Positions 25,564-35,005 are shown, counted from the first letter of the stretch. The stretch is DNA of 64,000 nt from Ferrovibrio sp. MS7 (GCF_038404985.1 NZ_JBBKBA010000001.1:1764001-1828000), one strand, 5' to 3'. Notes: generated by a model not told the origin, from the sequence alone. Numbers and translations are program-made.

Positions 25564-26493
25564 ATGGCGCTTCTGATTTACACGCTGATCCACGATGCCG
25601 ATGAATGGGCGGAGACGCTTGCAGCACAACTGCCCGGCCTCGATATCCGCGTCTATCCCAATATCGGCGACCCGGCCGATATTGACATGGCCCTGGTGTG
25701 GAAGCCGCCTGTCGGTTTCCTGGCCGGCTTTCCGAACCTGAAATTCGTGCACAGCTTCGGCGCCGGTGTCGATGGCATCCTGGCCGATCCGAAATACCCC
25801 CGCCATGTGCCGATGGCCCGCGTGGTCGATGCCGGGCTGGCCAACGGCATGGCCGAATATGTGGTGCTGCATGTGCTGCGCTTCCATCGCCAGGTGCAGG
25901 CGATGCAGTTCAACCAGCGCAACAAGACCTGGAAATGGCTGCCCCCCGTGGATGCTTCCGAACGCACCATCGGCATCATGGGCATGGGCGCGCTGGGCGC
26001 TGTCGCCGCGAAGCGGCTGACCGATTTCGGCTTCCAGGTGGTTGGCTGGAGCCGCCGTCTGAAAGCCATCGAGGGTGTTGCCAGCTTCCATGGCGAGGAT
26101 CAGCTCGAAGGCTTCCTGCGCCATTGCAACGTACTTGTCTGCCTGCTGCCGTTGACGCCGGAAACCACCGGCATCATCAGCCGCCGCACCATGTCACTGC
26201 TGCCGCGCGGTGCCTATATCATCAATGCCGGCCGCGGCGGTCATGTGGTCGAGGCCGACCTGCTGCATGCGCTGGACAATGATTATCTCTCCGGCGCCAC
26301 GCTGGATGTTTTCGCCGAGGAGCCGCTGCCGGAAGACCATCCGTTCTGGACCCATCCCAAGGTAACGGTGACGCCGCATAACGCCGCTGACAGCATTCCC
26401 AGCCTAGTGGTGCCGCAGATCGTCGAGAACATCCGCCGCCACCGCGAAGGCAAGCCTTTGCTGCGCGTGGTGGATCTGACGGTGGGTTACTAA
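25564..26493 (+). CDS. ghrA: Glyoxylate/hydroxypyruvate reductase (D-2-hydroxyacid dehydrogenase)
   Basis: A 309-residue NAD(P)-dependent dehydrogenase of the GhrA group, reducing glyoxylate and hydroxypyruvate. The Rossmann motif is GIMGMGALG, and the catalytic segments INAGRGGHVV, LDVFAEEPLP and TVTPHNAA carry the expected Arg/Glu/His positions. It starts 18 bp after yejF and is probably the last gene of that transcript, ending at a double REP palindrome. Confidence 0.87.
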   Translation: MALLIYTLIHDADEWAETLAAQLPGLDIRVYPNIGDPADIDMALVWKPPVGFLAGFPNLKFVHSFGAGVDGILADPKYPRHVPMARVVDAGLANGMAEYVVLHVLRFHRQVQAMQFNQRNKTWKWLPPVDASERTIGIMGMGALGAVAAKRLTDFGFQVVGWSRRLKAIEGVASFHGEDQLEGFLRHCNVLVCLLPLTPETTGIISRRTMSLLPRGAYIINAGRGGHVVEADLLHALDNDYLSGATLDVFAEEPLPEDHPFWTHPKVTVTPHNAADSIPSLVVPQIVENIRRHREGKPLLRVVDLTVGY

Positions 26494-26508
26494 CCATTCA
26501 AAGGCGTC

Positions 26509-26575
26509 ATGCCCGGGCTTGACCCGGGCATCTTTCTCCGCTGGACATCGAGATGCCCGGGTCGAGCCCGGGCAT
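26509..26575. repeat. Inverted pair of REP palindromes between convergent genes
   Basis: Two copies of ATGCCCGGG-N5-CCCGGGCAT (26509-26531 and 26553-26575) stand in opposite orientation, the first preceded by GCGTC and the second followed by GACGA. They lie in the gap between ghrA and the convergent second yejA-like gene, and may end transcription from both sides. The same unit occurs at 1891-1913. Confidence 0.8.
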
Positions 26576-26596
26576 GACGAAAATAAAAAAGAAGCC

Positions 26597-28414
26597 CTAC
26601 CGCCGCGCCTCGCGCAGCTTGGCTTCCTTGGCGGCATCGACCCACCAGGCCATGAAGTCGTTGCCGTATTTCGGCGTCTTCTCCGGATGGCCGAACTTGT
26701 CCCAGTAGGCGATGCGATCATAGCCGAAGGTCCAGCCATGGATCAGGTAGAAGCCCCAGGTTAGCGCGCGGTCGAGTGCCCGCGTGGCGGTGATCAGTTC
26801 GTCGCGGTCCTTGGCGTAGATCACCGCATCCACCAGCTTGTCGATGGCCGGGCTCTTGATGCCGGCGAAATTGCGGTTGGAGGGATTGTCGGCGGCGGCC
26901 GTGGTCCAGAAGCTGCGCTGCTCGTTGCCGGGTGAATCCGACTGGCCCCAGCCGCCGGAGATCATGTCGTAATCAAAGGCGCGCAGTCGGTTGGTGTATT
27001 GCGAGGAATCGACAATGCGCAGATTCAGCTTGATGCCGACGCGTTCCAGGCTTTTGCCCCAGGCGGCGGCGATACGCTCGAAGGCGGGATCGACCAGCAG
27101 CATCTCGATCTCGAACGGCTTGCCGGCCTTGTCCACCAGCTTGCCGTCCTTGACGCTGTAGCCGGCCTCGGTGAGTAATTCGCGGGCTCGGCGTAGCGTG
27201 GCGCGGTCGGTGCCGCTGCCATCGCTCACCGGCGGCTGGTAGGCCGGGCCGAACACGCGCGGCGGCAATTGCGCACGCATCGGCTCCAGCAGTTTCAGTT
27301 CGGCAGCCGAGGGCTCGCCGCGCGCGGCGAAATCGGAATTCTGGAAGAAGCTCTGCGCCCGGCTGTATTCGCCGAAGAAGAAATTCTTGTTCGCCCATTC
27401 GAAGTCGAAAGTGTAGGTTAGCGCCTCGCGCAATTTCGGATCGGCGAATTTGTCGCGCCGCAGGTTGAAGACGAAGCCGGAGAGGCCGCCCGGCCGCTCA
27501 TGCTTGATCTTCTCCATCTTCACCAGGCCGTTCTGCCGCGCCGGGAAATCGTAGCCGGTGGCCCAGACGCGGGCGATGTTTTCCGGCCGGTAATCGTATT
27601 GCCCGGACTTGAAGGCTTCCAGCGTCACCGTGTTGTCGCGGTAGATGTCGTAGCGGATGCGGTCGAAATTGTAGCGACCCTTGTTGATCGGCAGATCCTT
27701 GGCCCACCAGTTCGGATCGCGCTCATAGACGATGAAGCGGTTGGCCTCGAATTCCTTGATTCGGTAAGGGCCTGAGCCGGTCCAGGGCTCCAGCGTCACC
27801 TTGTCGAACTCACGCTTCTGCCATTGCGCCTTCTGGATCACCGGCAACTGGCCCATGATCTGCGGCAATTCGCGGTTCGGCGGGCCGTCGAAATGGAACT
27901 TGATCTGGCGCGGCCCCAGTACTTCGGCGCGGCTGACATTGGCATAGTAATACTGCATCGCCGGTTCGCCCTTTTCCTTGATCTGGGCGAAGCTATAGGC
28001 GACATCCTCGGCGGTGATTGCCGAGCCATCGGCCCATTTCGCTTCCGCGCGCAGGCGGAAGCTGACCCATTTCAGGTCGTCGGGCACTTCCACGCTTTCG
28101 GCGATCAGGCCGTATTCGGCTGACACATCATCCATCGGCGAGGTCATCAGCGTCTGATAGATCAGGCCAAGGCCCGGCGCCTCGTCGCCCTTCGGGATGA
28201 AGGGATTGAGGCTGTCGAAGCCGCCCAGGCCGACCAGCTTGATTTCGCCGCCCTTCGGCGCCGCCGGATTGACATAGTCGAGCTGCTTGAAGTCGGCGGC
28301 GTATTTCGGCGCCCCAACCAATGAGAGGGCATGGCTGCTGGTTTGCGCTTGCCCAAGATTGGGCAGCAAGGCAAGGCAGCAGGCAGAAGCAAGGGCAGCC
28401 AGACGCAGCATCAC
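26597..28414 (-). CDS. Second YejA-like substrate-binding protein (family 5)
   Basis: A 605-residue periplasmic binding protein with a signal peptide (LALLPNLGQAQ). It shares with YejA the layout KQLDYVNPAAPKGGEIK, YQPPVSDGSGTDRATLRRA and a C-terminal Trp-rich region, so the two are diverged paralogues. It stands alone and convergent to yejABEF-ghrA, with no permease or ATPase of its own nearby. It may supply an alternative substrate to YejBEF or serve a distant transporter; this is inference. Confidence 0.9.
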   Translation of the reverse strand: MMLRLAALASACCLALLPNLGQAQTSSHALSLVGAPKYAADFKQLDYVNPAAPKGGEIKLVGLGGFDSLNPFIPKGDEAPGLGLIYQTLMTSPMDDVSAEYGLIAESVEVPDDLKWVSFRLRAEAKWADGSAITAEDVAYSFAQIKEKGEPAMQYYYANVSRAEVLGPRQIKFHFDGPPNRELPQIMGQLPVIQKAQWQKREFDKVTLEPWTGSGPYRIKEFEANRFIVYERDPNWWAKDLPINKGRYNFDRIRYDIYRDNTVTLEAFKSGQYDYRPENIARVWATGYDFPARQNGLVKMEKIKHERPGGLSGFVFNLRRDKFADPKLREALTYTFDFEWANKNFFFGEYSRAQSFFQNSDFAARGEPSAAELKLLEPMRAQLPPRVFGPAYQPPVSDGSGTDRATLRRARELLTEAGYSVKDGKLVDKAGKPFEIEMLLVDPAFERIAAAWGKSLERVGIKLNLRIVDSSQYTNRLRAFDYDMISGGWGQSDSPGNEQRSFWTTAAADNPSNRNFAGIKSPAIDKLVDAVIYAKDRDELITATRALDRALTWGFYLIHGWTFGYDRIAYWDKFGHPEKTPKYGNDFMAWWVDAAKEAKLREARR

Positions 28415-28467
28415 GGTCTCCCGGAAAGCGGTGAGGGCGTAAAACGAGCGTATACTATATAGAGGCT

Positions 28468-29250
28468 TCAGGCGCCCGCGAGTATGGCCTTCGCGGCATC
28501 GTGAAGGCCGGCATTGGCGGCAGCCAGCACGCGGGCCGGGTTCCTGGTATCGAGCCGGCGGCCTTCCCAGTCGGTGACGATGCCGCCGGCACCTTCGATC
28601 ACCGGGATCAGCGCGGCGTAGTCATAGGGCTGCACCTTGCCGTCCAGCACGATATCGGCAAAGCCGGAACTGATCAGGGCATAGGCGATGCAGTCACCGC
28701 TCATGCGGTTCAGCCGGCAGGATTTGCGCAATGTCGTGAAGGCGGCGGCTTCGCTGTCGGTGAAGCCGTCGACATAGGTGGTGAGCAGGGCCGCATCGGC
28801 CAGCGCGGTGCCGCTATTGGCCTTGGTCGCCACGCCGTTATAGGTGGTGCCGTGGCCCTCGGCGCCGATCCAGCGGTCGCGCATGATCGGCTGGTCGATC
28901 ACGCCCAGCAGTGGCCGGCCCTCATAGGTCAACGCGATCAGAGTGCCGAAGATCGGCAGACCGGTGACGAAGCTCTTGGTGCCGTCGATCGGATCGAGAA
29001 TCCATTGCCACGGCGCTTCGGGGCGCGCATGGCCGTATTCCTCGCCATAGATGCCGTGGTCGGGATAAGCCTGTTCGATGGCCTTGCGCATCGCGGCTTC
29101 AGCGCCACGATCCGCCACCGTCACCGGCGAGGCATCGGCCTTGCTCTCCACCGCCATGCTGCGCTGGCGGAAATGCGGGCGAATAGCTTCCCCGGCCAGA
29201 TCGGCCAGGTGACCGGCGAAGCGAATCAGGTCAGCGGGGCAGGACTGCAC
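28468..29250 (-). CDS. hisN: Inositol-monophosphatase family protein, probable histidinol-phosphatase HisN
   Basis: A 260-residue Mg-dependent phosphatase. Metal-binding motifs are GEEYG, WILDPIDGTKSF and the C-terminal PYDYAALIPVIEGAGG. The C-terminal segment and overall pattern match the alphaproteobacterial HisN type, which dephosphorylates histidinol phosphate in histidine synthesis; other IMPase substrates are possible. It lies 8 bp downstream of the cytochrome gene on the same strand. Confidence 0.82.
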   Translation of the reverse strand: MQSCPADLIRFAGHLADLAGEAIRPHFRQRSMAVESKADASPVTVADRGAEAAMRKAIEQAYPDHGIYGEEYGHARPEAPWQWILDPIDGTKSFVTGLPIFGTLIALTYEGRPLLGVIDQPIMRDRWIGAEGHGTTYNGVATKANSGTALADAALLTTYVDGFTDSEAAAFTTLRKSCRLNRMSGDCIAYALISSGFADIVLDGKVQPYDYAALIPVIEGAGGIVTDWEGRRLDTRNPARVLAAANAGLHDAAKAILAGA

Positions 29251-29258
29251 CGGCAGTG

Positions 29259-29801
29259 TTACTGCAGCGGCTTCGGGCTATCCGACTGGGCGTTCAGATA
29301 GGCGATCAGGTCGGCGCGCTCCTTGGCGCTCTTGATGCCGGCGAAGGCCATCTTGGTGCCCGGGGCATAGGCCTTCGGGTTGCCGATGAACTTGAACAGG
29401 CTGTCGGTGCTCCACTCGCCGCCGGTCTTCTTCAGGCCGTCGGAATAGGCGAAGCTGGCGATATGGCCCTTCGCGGCGCCGACGATGCCGTACAGGTTCG
29501 GGCCGACCTTGTTGGCACCGCCCTTGTCGAAGCTGTGGCAGGCTGCGCACTTGGCAGCAGCCTTCTGGCCGGCTTCGACGCTGGCGGCGGCGAGCAGTGG
29601 GCCAACCGGCTGCTCCGGCTCGGCGGCGGCCGGGGTGGCAGCGCCACCGGCGGGCGGCTGATCCGGCACGTCGATCTTGTAGGCCTGCTCGGCCAGCTTC
29701 TTCGGATGGATCACCATGTTGCCGATCTGGTTCAAACCGGTGATCACCAGCAGGCAGGCGAGGGCGGCGCCGGCGATCTTATTCAGCTCGAAACTATCCA
29801 T
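29259..29801 (-). CDS. cycM: Membrane-anchored cytochrome c (CycM-like)
   Basis: A 180-residue class I cytochrome c. An uncleaved N-terminal helix ([19 protein letters not shown]) anchors it, followed by an Ala/Pro-rich linker and a heme domain with CAACH and the distal Met ligand in [10 protein letters not shown]. Proteins of this layout carry electrons from the bc1 complex to terminal oxidase in alphaproteobacteria. It is divergent from kdsB. Confidence 0.9.
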   Translation of the reverse strand: MDSFELNKIAGAALACLLVITGLNQIGNMVIHPKKLAEQAYKIDVPDQPPAGGAATPAAAEPEQPVGPLLAAASVEAGQKAAAKCAACHSFDKGGANKVGPNLYGIVGAAKGHIASFAYSDGLKKTGGEWSTDSLFKFIGNPKAYAPGTKMAFAGIKSAKERADLIAYLNAQSDSPKPLQ

Positions 29802-29980
29802 TCGACAACTCCATAGGGCTGCGGCGCTCCCCAGTCAGCGAGAGGGCCGGAAATTGCGCGCAGATTACCGGCTTCCCCCCGCCATCCGCAACCCGTATAA
29901 AGCCGGCGGGACGGGCCGGCGGCGGCCCCATCCTGCGGCGAAGTGCCGCATCCCCCGCGATTCGCAAGCCTTTGAAACTC

Positions 29981-30748
29981 ATGCCCCAATCCGCCCAAGC
30001 CCAATCTGCTCTGCCCCAGAACCCGATCGTGCTGATTCCGTCACGGCTGGCCTCCACCCGGCTGCCGGACAAGCCGCTGGCCGATATCCATGGCAAGCCG
30101 ATGATCGTGCATTGCCTGGACCGGGCGCGCGAGGCCGGATTCGCCCGCGTGGCGGTGGCCTGCGGCGACCAGGCAATTGCCGATGCGGTGCGGGCCGCCG
30201 GCGGCGAGGCGGTGATGACCGACCCGGCGCATCCCTCGGGCTCCGACCGCATCTTCGAGGCGCTGACCCGGCTCGACCCCAAGGGTGAGCATGACGCGAT
30301 AATCAATCTGCAGGGCGACCTGCCGGCCATCGATCCCAAGGTGGTGCGCGCGGCGCTGGCGCCGCTGGCCGATGCCGCCATCGACATTGCCACGCTCGCG
30401 ACGCCCATCGTCGACCGCCATGAGATCGACGATCCCAATGTGGTGAAGGCGGTGCTGAGCCTGGAGCCCGGCCAGAGCATCGGCCCGGCGCTGTATTTCA
30501 GCCGCCGCCCGGTGCCTTCGGGCGACGGGCCGCTGTGGCACCATATCGGCATCTATGCGTATCGCCGCGCCGCGCTGGTGCGTTTCGTGGCGCTGAAACC
30601 ATCGCCACTTGAGCGGCGCGAGAAACTGGAGCAGTTGCGTGCGCTTGAGAATGGCATGCGCATCGCGGCAGCCGTCGTTGACACCCTGCCGCTCGGCGTC
30701 GATACTCCCGGCGACCTTGATCGCATCCGCCAAGTCATGGCGAAATAA
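29981..30748 (+). CDS. kdsB: 3-deoxy-manno-octulosonate cytidylyltransferase
   Basis: A 255-residue enzyme activating Kdo with CTP for lipopolysaccharide synthesis. Motifs are [35 protein letters not shown] and HIGIYAYRR. The ATG at 29981 is preferred to a TTG three codons upstream. It is followed after 22 bp by pheA, probably in one transcript. Confidence 0.94.
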   Translation: MPQSAQAQSALPQNPIVLIPSRLASTRLPDKPLADIHGKPMIVHCLDRAREAGFARVAVACGDQAIADAVRAAGGEAVMTDPAHPSGSDRIFEALTRLDPKGEHDAIINLQGDLPAIDPKVVRAALAPLADAAIDIATLATPIVDRHEIDDPNVVKAVLSLEPGQSIGPALYFSRRPVPSGDGPLWHHIGIYAYRRAALVRFVALKPSPLERREKLEQLRALENGMRIAAAVVDTLPLGVDTPGDLDRIRQVMAK

Positions 30749-30770
30749 AGAAAAAATGTAAGGCCCAGGC

Positions 30771-31649
30771 ATGTCTCCGGTCGCAACTCTCGCCACGTCT
30801 TCCACCGATCCGGCCCGCGTCGTGGCCTTCCAGGGGGCTGCTGGCGCCTATTCGCATCTGGCCTGCCGCGAAGCCTTGCCCGATCTGGTGCCGCTGCCCT
30901 GCGCCACTTTCGAGGATGCTTTTGCCGCCGTGCGCGAGGGCCGCGCCACCTGCGGCCTGATCCCGATCGAGAATTCCACCGCCGGCCGCGTCGCCGACAT
31001 CCATCACCTGTTGCCGGAAGGCGGGCTCTACATCACGGCAGAGCATTTCCTGCGCGTACGGCACCAGCTTCTGGCGCCGAAGGGCGCCAGCCTCAAGACG
31101 GTGCGCCGGGTCTACAGCCATGTGCAGGCATTGTCGCAATGCCGTGGCGTGATCCGCGAGTTGGGCCTGGAGGCGATTGTCTCCACCGACACCGCTGGTT
31201 CGGCCAAGGATGTGGCGGAACGCAACGATCCGGCGGAAGCCGCTGTTGCCTCCACCATCGCCGGCGAACTTTATGGCCTGCAGGTGTTGCGCCCCGATAT
31301 CGAGGACAACGACACCAACACCACGCGCTTCGTGAAGCTGGAGCGTCAGCGCCTTGATCCCGATCCGGTGCAGGCCGCTGATTGCCTCACCAGCCTGATG
31401 TTCAAGGTGCGCTCGGTGCCTGCCGCGCTCTACAAGGCGCTGGGCGGTTTCGCCACCAACGGCGTCAATGTCGTGAAGCTGGAAAGCTACATGACCGATG
31501 GCTTCCGCGTCGCGGAATTCTATTGCGAGATCGAAGGCCATCCCGCCACCAAGAGCGTGCAGTTGGCGCTGGACGAGCTCGGCTTCTTTTCCCGCCAGCT
31601 CAAGATTCTCGGCGTCTACCGCGCGCATTCCTATCGTTCCAGTTTGTGA
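30771..31649 (+). CDS. pheA: Prephenate dehydratase with C-terminal ACT domain
   Basis: A 292-residue enzyme converting prephenate to phenylpyruvate. The catalytic domain begins with VAFQGAAGAYSHLACREA, keeps the NTTRFVKL segment with the Thr-Arg-Phe catalytic motif, and is followed by an ACT domain (VRSVPAALYKALGGFATNG ... KLESYM) that senses phenylalanine. No chorismate mutase domain is fused. The ATG lies 22 bp after kdsB. Confidence 0.94.
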   Translation: MSPVATLATSSTDPARVVAFQGAAGAYSHLACREALPDLVPLPCATFEDAFAAVREGRATCGLIPIENSTAGRVADIHHLLPEGGLYITAEHFLRVRHQLLAPKGASLKTVRRVYSHVQALSQCRGVIRELGLEAIVSTDTAGSAKDVAERNDPAEAAVASTIAGELYGLQVLRPDIEDNDTNTTRFVKLERQRLDPDPVQAADCLTSLMFKVRSVPAALYKALGGFATNGVNVVKLESYMTDGFRVAEFYCEIEGHPATKSVQLALDELGFFSRQLKILGVYRAHSYRSSL

Positions 31650-31660
31650 GCCGGGCCGGG

Positions 31661-33019
31661 ATGCGGCGCGCCTCCCGGTCACTCCTGTCGCGGCGCCGGC
31701 TTCTGGCGGTTGCCCTTGGCAGTGGATTGCTGCCGCGGTTTGCGCGCGCACAGGCCGTGCCGGCCAAGGTGGATGTGGCCATATTGGGTGCCGGCATCGC
31801 CGGCCTGGCGGCGGCACGGCTGCTGAAGGATCGTGGCCTTTCCATTGCGGTGCTGGAAGCACGCAACCGTATCGGTGGTCGCGCCCATACCGATACGCAG
31901 CGTTTCGGCTTCGCCGTCGATCTCGGTGCCCTGCATCTGCGTTCGCTGGAAGTGAATCCGCTGGTGCCGCTGATCCGCGAGGCGCGCGTTGCCAACCAGA
32001 TCGAGGATGGCGATTTCTGGCTCTACGAACCCGGCCATGAAGCGTCGGCCGGCGATTACGACGCGCTTGGCGCCGCGCTCGACCGCATCGACGATGCTCT
32101 GAACGATGCCAAGGCCGCGCACCAGGACCGCGCGCTCGCGGCCCTGGTGCCGGTGATGGAAACGCGCTGGGCCGATGCTGCCCGTGCGCTGGCCGGGCCG
32201 TTGCATGTCGGTATCGAATTCGCGCAAGTATCGGCACTGGATGCGCCGCGCCTCACCGGCACCGGCAATGATCTCTGGCTGCCGGGCGGCCTCGGCGCCT
32301 GGGTCTCAAGCCTCGGCGCCGGCCTGCCGATCTTCCTCGAGAAACCAGTACATGCCATTGAATGGAGTGAGCGCGGCGTCAGCATCGGCCATGCCGGCGG
32401 CAGCCTGGAGGCGCGCGCCTGCATCGTGGCCGTGCCGCTCGCCGTGCTGGCCACCAATGGCGTGAATTTCCGTCCCGAATGGCCCGGGCCGCGCCGCGAG
32501 GCACTGGGCCGGCTGCAGGTTGGCGCCATCGAACGCATCGCCCTGCGCTACCGGCCGGGCAGCTTCGATGCCGCGCCAAGTACGCAGCTTTTCGGTCCCG
32601 GTCCTGGCGGCGATGTGGATATCGCGCGCCAGGCGATGCAGTTCCGGCTCAACGCACTTGGCCAGCCGGTGGTGCTGGCCAGCGTCGGCGGCGCCTACGC
32701 CCGCGACCTGGTGCGGGCGGGCGAAGAGGCGATGATCGAGGCCGCGCGGCGCCGCCTGGCGAAATTGCTCGGATCGCAGATCGATGCCAGCTTCGTCGAT
32801 GGCATGGCCTCGCGCTGGGGCGCCGATCCCTACAGCCTCGGCAGCCATTCGGTGGCCCGGCCTGGCGCCGTGGCGGCGCGGCGGGCGCTGGCGCAGCCTT
32901 TGGGCCGCGTCTTCTTCGCCGGCGAGCATGTGGCGCCGCCGGAATGGGTCAGCCAGCTGCCCGGTGCCTGGGCCTCGGGCCGCGAGGCGGCGCTGGCGGT
33001 ACTGAAAGCCCTGGCTTGA
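31661..33019 (+). CDS. Tat-exported flavin amine oxidase family protein
   Basis: A 452-residue FAD enzyme. The N-terminus carries a twin-arginine-like signal (SRRRLLAVALGSGLL ... ARA), pointing to folded export to the periplasm. The dinucleotide-binding motif is ILGAGIAGLAAARLL with RIGGRAHT, and the C-terminal FAD segment is FFAGEHVAPPEWVSQLPGAW. It belongs to the monoamine oxidase/protoporphyrinogen-oxidase-like superfamily; the substrate is unknown. A GTG at 31646 overlapping the pheA stop is an alternative start. Confidence 0.87.
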   Translation: MRRASRSLLSRRRLLAVALGSGLLPRFARAQAVPAKVDVAILGAGIAGLAAARLLKDRGLSIAVLEARNRIGGRAHTDTQRFGFAVDLGALHLRSLEVNPLVPLIREARVANQIEDGDFWLYEPGHEASAGDYDALGAALDRIDDALNDAKAAHQDRALAALVPVMETRWADAARALAGPLHVGIEFAQVSALDAPRLTGTGNDLWLPGGLGAWVSSLGAGLPIFLEKPVHAIEWSERGVSIGHAGGSLEARACIVAVPLAVLATNGVNFRPEWPGPRREALGRLQVGAIERIALRYRPGSFDAAPSTQLFGPGPGGDVDIARQAMQFRLNALGQPVVLASVGGAYARDLVRAGEEAMIEAARRRLAKLLGSQIDASFVDGMASRWGADPYSLGSHSVARPGAVAARRALAQPLGRVFFAGEHVAPPEWVSQLPGAWASGREAALAVLKALA

Positions 33020-33065
33020 GTTAAACTGGCATGAGTTAAACTGTGTAATCCAGGGGGAGGGACGC

Positions 33066-33977
33066 ATGACATCGGCAATGATCCGCGTACTGGCCTTGAT
33101 GCTGCCGCTGCTGCTGGCGGCCGTGCCGCTGCGGGCACAGGAGGATGCGGCGGCGGTGCAGCAGTTGCTCAGCCTGAACCGCGATTTCCGCAGCGCCTAT
33201 GAAGCAACCCGCAAACAGATGGAAGCCGGCGCCGAGCCGGTGCTGATCGTCGGCGGCAGCCAGCTCGAACTCTACCGCCGGGGCGTGCGCGAATGGAGCG
33301 CCGATATCACGCCGCCGCTCTACACCCGCTACAAGGCGATGGCGCATATCCCGTTCGCAGTGGAACTGACCCTCGCGCCGTGGCTGGGGCGCCAGGAGGC
33401 CGGCTGGCTGCCGGCGTTGCAGGGCTACCGCGACAAGGTGGCGGCTTTGCGCGACCGTCTCGGTCAGCTCGGTTTCCCCAGCGATCAGTTGCCGCGCCAG
33501 CAGGCCATTGCGGAGTATGCGCTGCGCTACATGGACACGCTGTTGCAGAGCCGGCGGCTGGACCCGGCCGACCTGCGCTCGTTTGCGCGTGGCATCGCGC
33601 CCGACCTGCTGGCCAATGCCGATGCAGCCGCAGCGTTGCAGCTTGACCTGATGCATGCCGAGACGGCGCGGCTGCGCGCCCGCTTGGGTGAGGCGGATTG
33701 GGCGAAGCTGTGGATCCTGGTGCCGGGCCCGAAATCGCCGCGCGCGGGCAATCTGCAATACAGCTACTACAGTCGCCTGCTGCGCGGCACTGAAGATGAA
33801 AAGCGCCTGCTGTATTTCGAGGGCATGTTTGATGCGCAGCCTTCCCTGAACCAGCTTGGCCGCTATATCACCGACAGGCAGGCGGCGGAGCTGTTCTTCG
33901 GCGACGCTTACCGCCTGGATCGCGACCTGCTTGCCGATGGCGCCGCCCGCCATCTCGACCGCCTATTTCCCAAGTGA
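33066..33977 (+). CDS. Secreted protein of unknown family
   Basis: A 303-residue protein with a clear signal peptide (VLALMLPLLLAAVPLRAQ). The mature part looks largely helical and ends in a segment rich in Arg and Asp (DRQAAELFFGDAYRLDRDLL). I do not recognise the family and see no catalytic motif. The ATG follows GGGGGAGGG, a strong ribosome site, 46 bp after the amine oxidase gene. Confidence 0.8.
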   Translation: MTSAMIRVLALMLPLLLAAVPLRAQEDAAAVQQLLSLNRDFRSAYEATRKQMEAGAEPVLIVGGSQLELYRRGVREWSADITPPLYTRYKAMAHIPFAVELTLAPWLGRQEAGWLPALQGYRDKVAALRDRLGQLGFPSDQLPRQQAIAEYALRYMDTLLQSRRLDPADLRSFARGIAPDLLANADAAAALQLDLMHAETARLRARLGEADWAKLWILVPGPKSPRAGNLQYSYYSRLLRGTEDEKRLLYFEGMFDAQPSLNQLGRYITDRQAAELFFGDAYRLDRDLLADGAARHLDRLFPK

Positions 33978-34014
33978 AACGCTCCCCGTTAAGTAAAAAG
34001 AGGAAACCCCAGAG

Positions 34015-34686
34015 ATGGCGAAAAAGATCATCGATTACCTGCAGCAGCGCAGCAGCATCCGCGCCTTCAAGCCGGATCCGGTGCCCGCCGAGGTGCTGCA
34101 GCGGCTGCTGGCTGCTGGTTCGGAAGCGCCGAGCTGGAGCAATACCCAGCCCTACCGCGTCGCCGTGGCGCAAGGCGACCTGCGCAACCGCATCGCCAAG
34201 GCGCTGTGCGACCGCTTCGATGGCGAGGTCGAGCATGGCCGTCCCCGCGAATACCATGTGCCGGACAAGTACCCGGCCGAATTGCAGCCGCGCCGCGTCG
34301 CCTGCGGTTTCGGCCTCTATGGCGCGCTCGGCATCGAGCGCCAGGACATGGCGGCGCGAGCCCAGCAGATGCGGCGCAATTTCCATTTCTTCGACGCGCC
34401 GGTGGGCCTGTTCATCTATGCCCATGGCGCGCTGGATGCCTATGCCGCGCTGGATGCCGGCGCCTACATGCAGTCGGTGATGCTGGCGGCGCTGGACGAA
34501 GGCCTTGGCACTTGTGCCCAGGCGGCGCTGGCCACCTGGCCGGAGGCGGTGACGCCGTTCTTCGATGTGCCGCCGGAATACAAGCTGCTCTGTGGCATGG
34601 CGGTCGGCTATCCGGCCGAGCATGTGGTGAACAAGTTCCGGCCGCATCACCTGCCGCCGGCGGACCTCAGCATCGCGCCGAAGTGA
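34015..34686 (+). CDS. Nitroreductase family protein
   Basis: A 223-residue FMN-dependent oxidoreductase. The N-terminal segment QQRSSIRAFKPDPVPAEVLQ and SEAPSWSNTQPYRV are typical of the family, as is the C-terminal LLCGMAVGYPAEHV. Nitroreductases reduce nitroaromatics and quinones using NAD(P)H; the natural substrate here is unknown. The gene ends at a set of palindromes shared with the convergent DUF465 gene. Confidence 0.9.
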   Translation: MAKKIIDYLQQRSSIRAFKPDPVPAEVLQRLLAAGSEAPSWSNTQPYRVAVAQGDLRNRIAKALCDRFDGEVEHGRPREYHVPDKYPAELQPRRVACGFGLYGALGIERQDMAARAQQMRRNFHFFDAPVGLFIYAHGALDAYAALDAGAYMQSVMLAALDEGLGTCAQAALATWPEAVTPFFDVPPEYKLLCGMAVGYPAEHVVNKFRPHHLPPADLSIAPK

Positions 34687-34706
34687 TTGCTCAATAGTGG
34701 TGGTCG

Positions 34707-34772
34707 CTCTCGCGCAAGCGAGAGTCCCATTTTCCGGCAGGCGTGAAATGGGATACCCGCTTTCGCGGGTAT
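34707..34772. repeat. Compound palindrome between convergent genes
   Basis: Three nested hairpins: CTCTCGC-gcaa-GCGAGAG (34707-34724), CCCATTTT paired with AAATGGG further on, and ATACCCGC-tttc-GCGGGTAT (34753-34772). It is different from the ATGCCCGGG family. The TCCCATTTT step after the first stem resembles the TCCCATTTTTT at 59340-59350, so it may act as a terminator for the nitroreductase gene. Confidence 0.6.
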
Positions 34773-34789
34773 GACGCCAACCCTATGGC

Positions 34790-35005
34790 TCAGGCGATGA
34801 TGTCGGGCAGCAGCAGGCTTTCCAGCTTGATAATCTGGTCCTTCAGGGCCAGCTTCTTCTTTTTCATGCGCTGGATCTGGAGCTGGTTGATATGCGCCTG
34901 GCCGGCCAGCGCGTTGATCGCGTCGTCAAGATCGCGGTGTTCCGACATCAGGTCGGCCAACTGGCGCTGCAGGGCTTCAAGGTCGAGGGAGCCGGAAAAA
35001 TTCAT
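34790..35005 (-). CDS. DUF465 (YdcH-like) small coiled-coil protein
   Basis: A 71-residue helical protein of the DUF465/YdcH family, with the pattern DLDDAINAL ... QIQRMKKKKLALKDQI typical of it. Function unknown; it forms short helical hairpins. A second, differently charged member lies at 36331-36495. Confidence 0.88.
   Translation of the reverse strand: MNFSGSLDLEALQRQLADLMSEHRDLDDAINALAGQAHINQLQIQRMKKKKLALKDQIIKLESLLLPDIIA

Noticed and set aside
30771-31649. Unusual ACT motif LESYM in PheA as a loss of feedback control
   Set aside because: As I recall, alphaproteobacterial PheA proteins commonly have ESYM here, so it is not a strain-specific defect.
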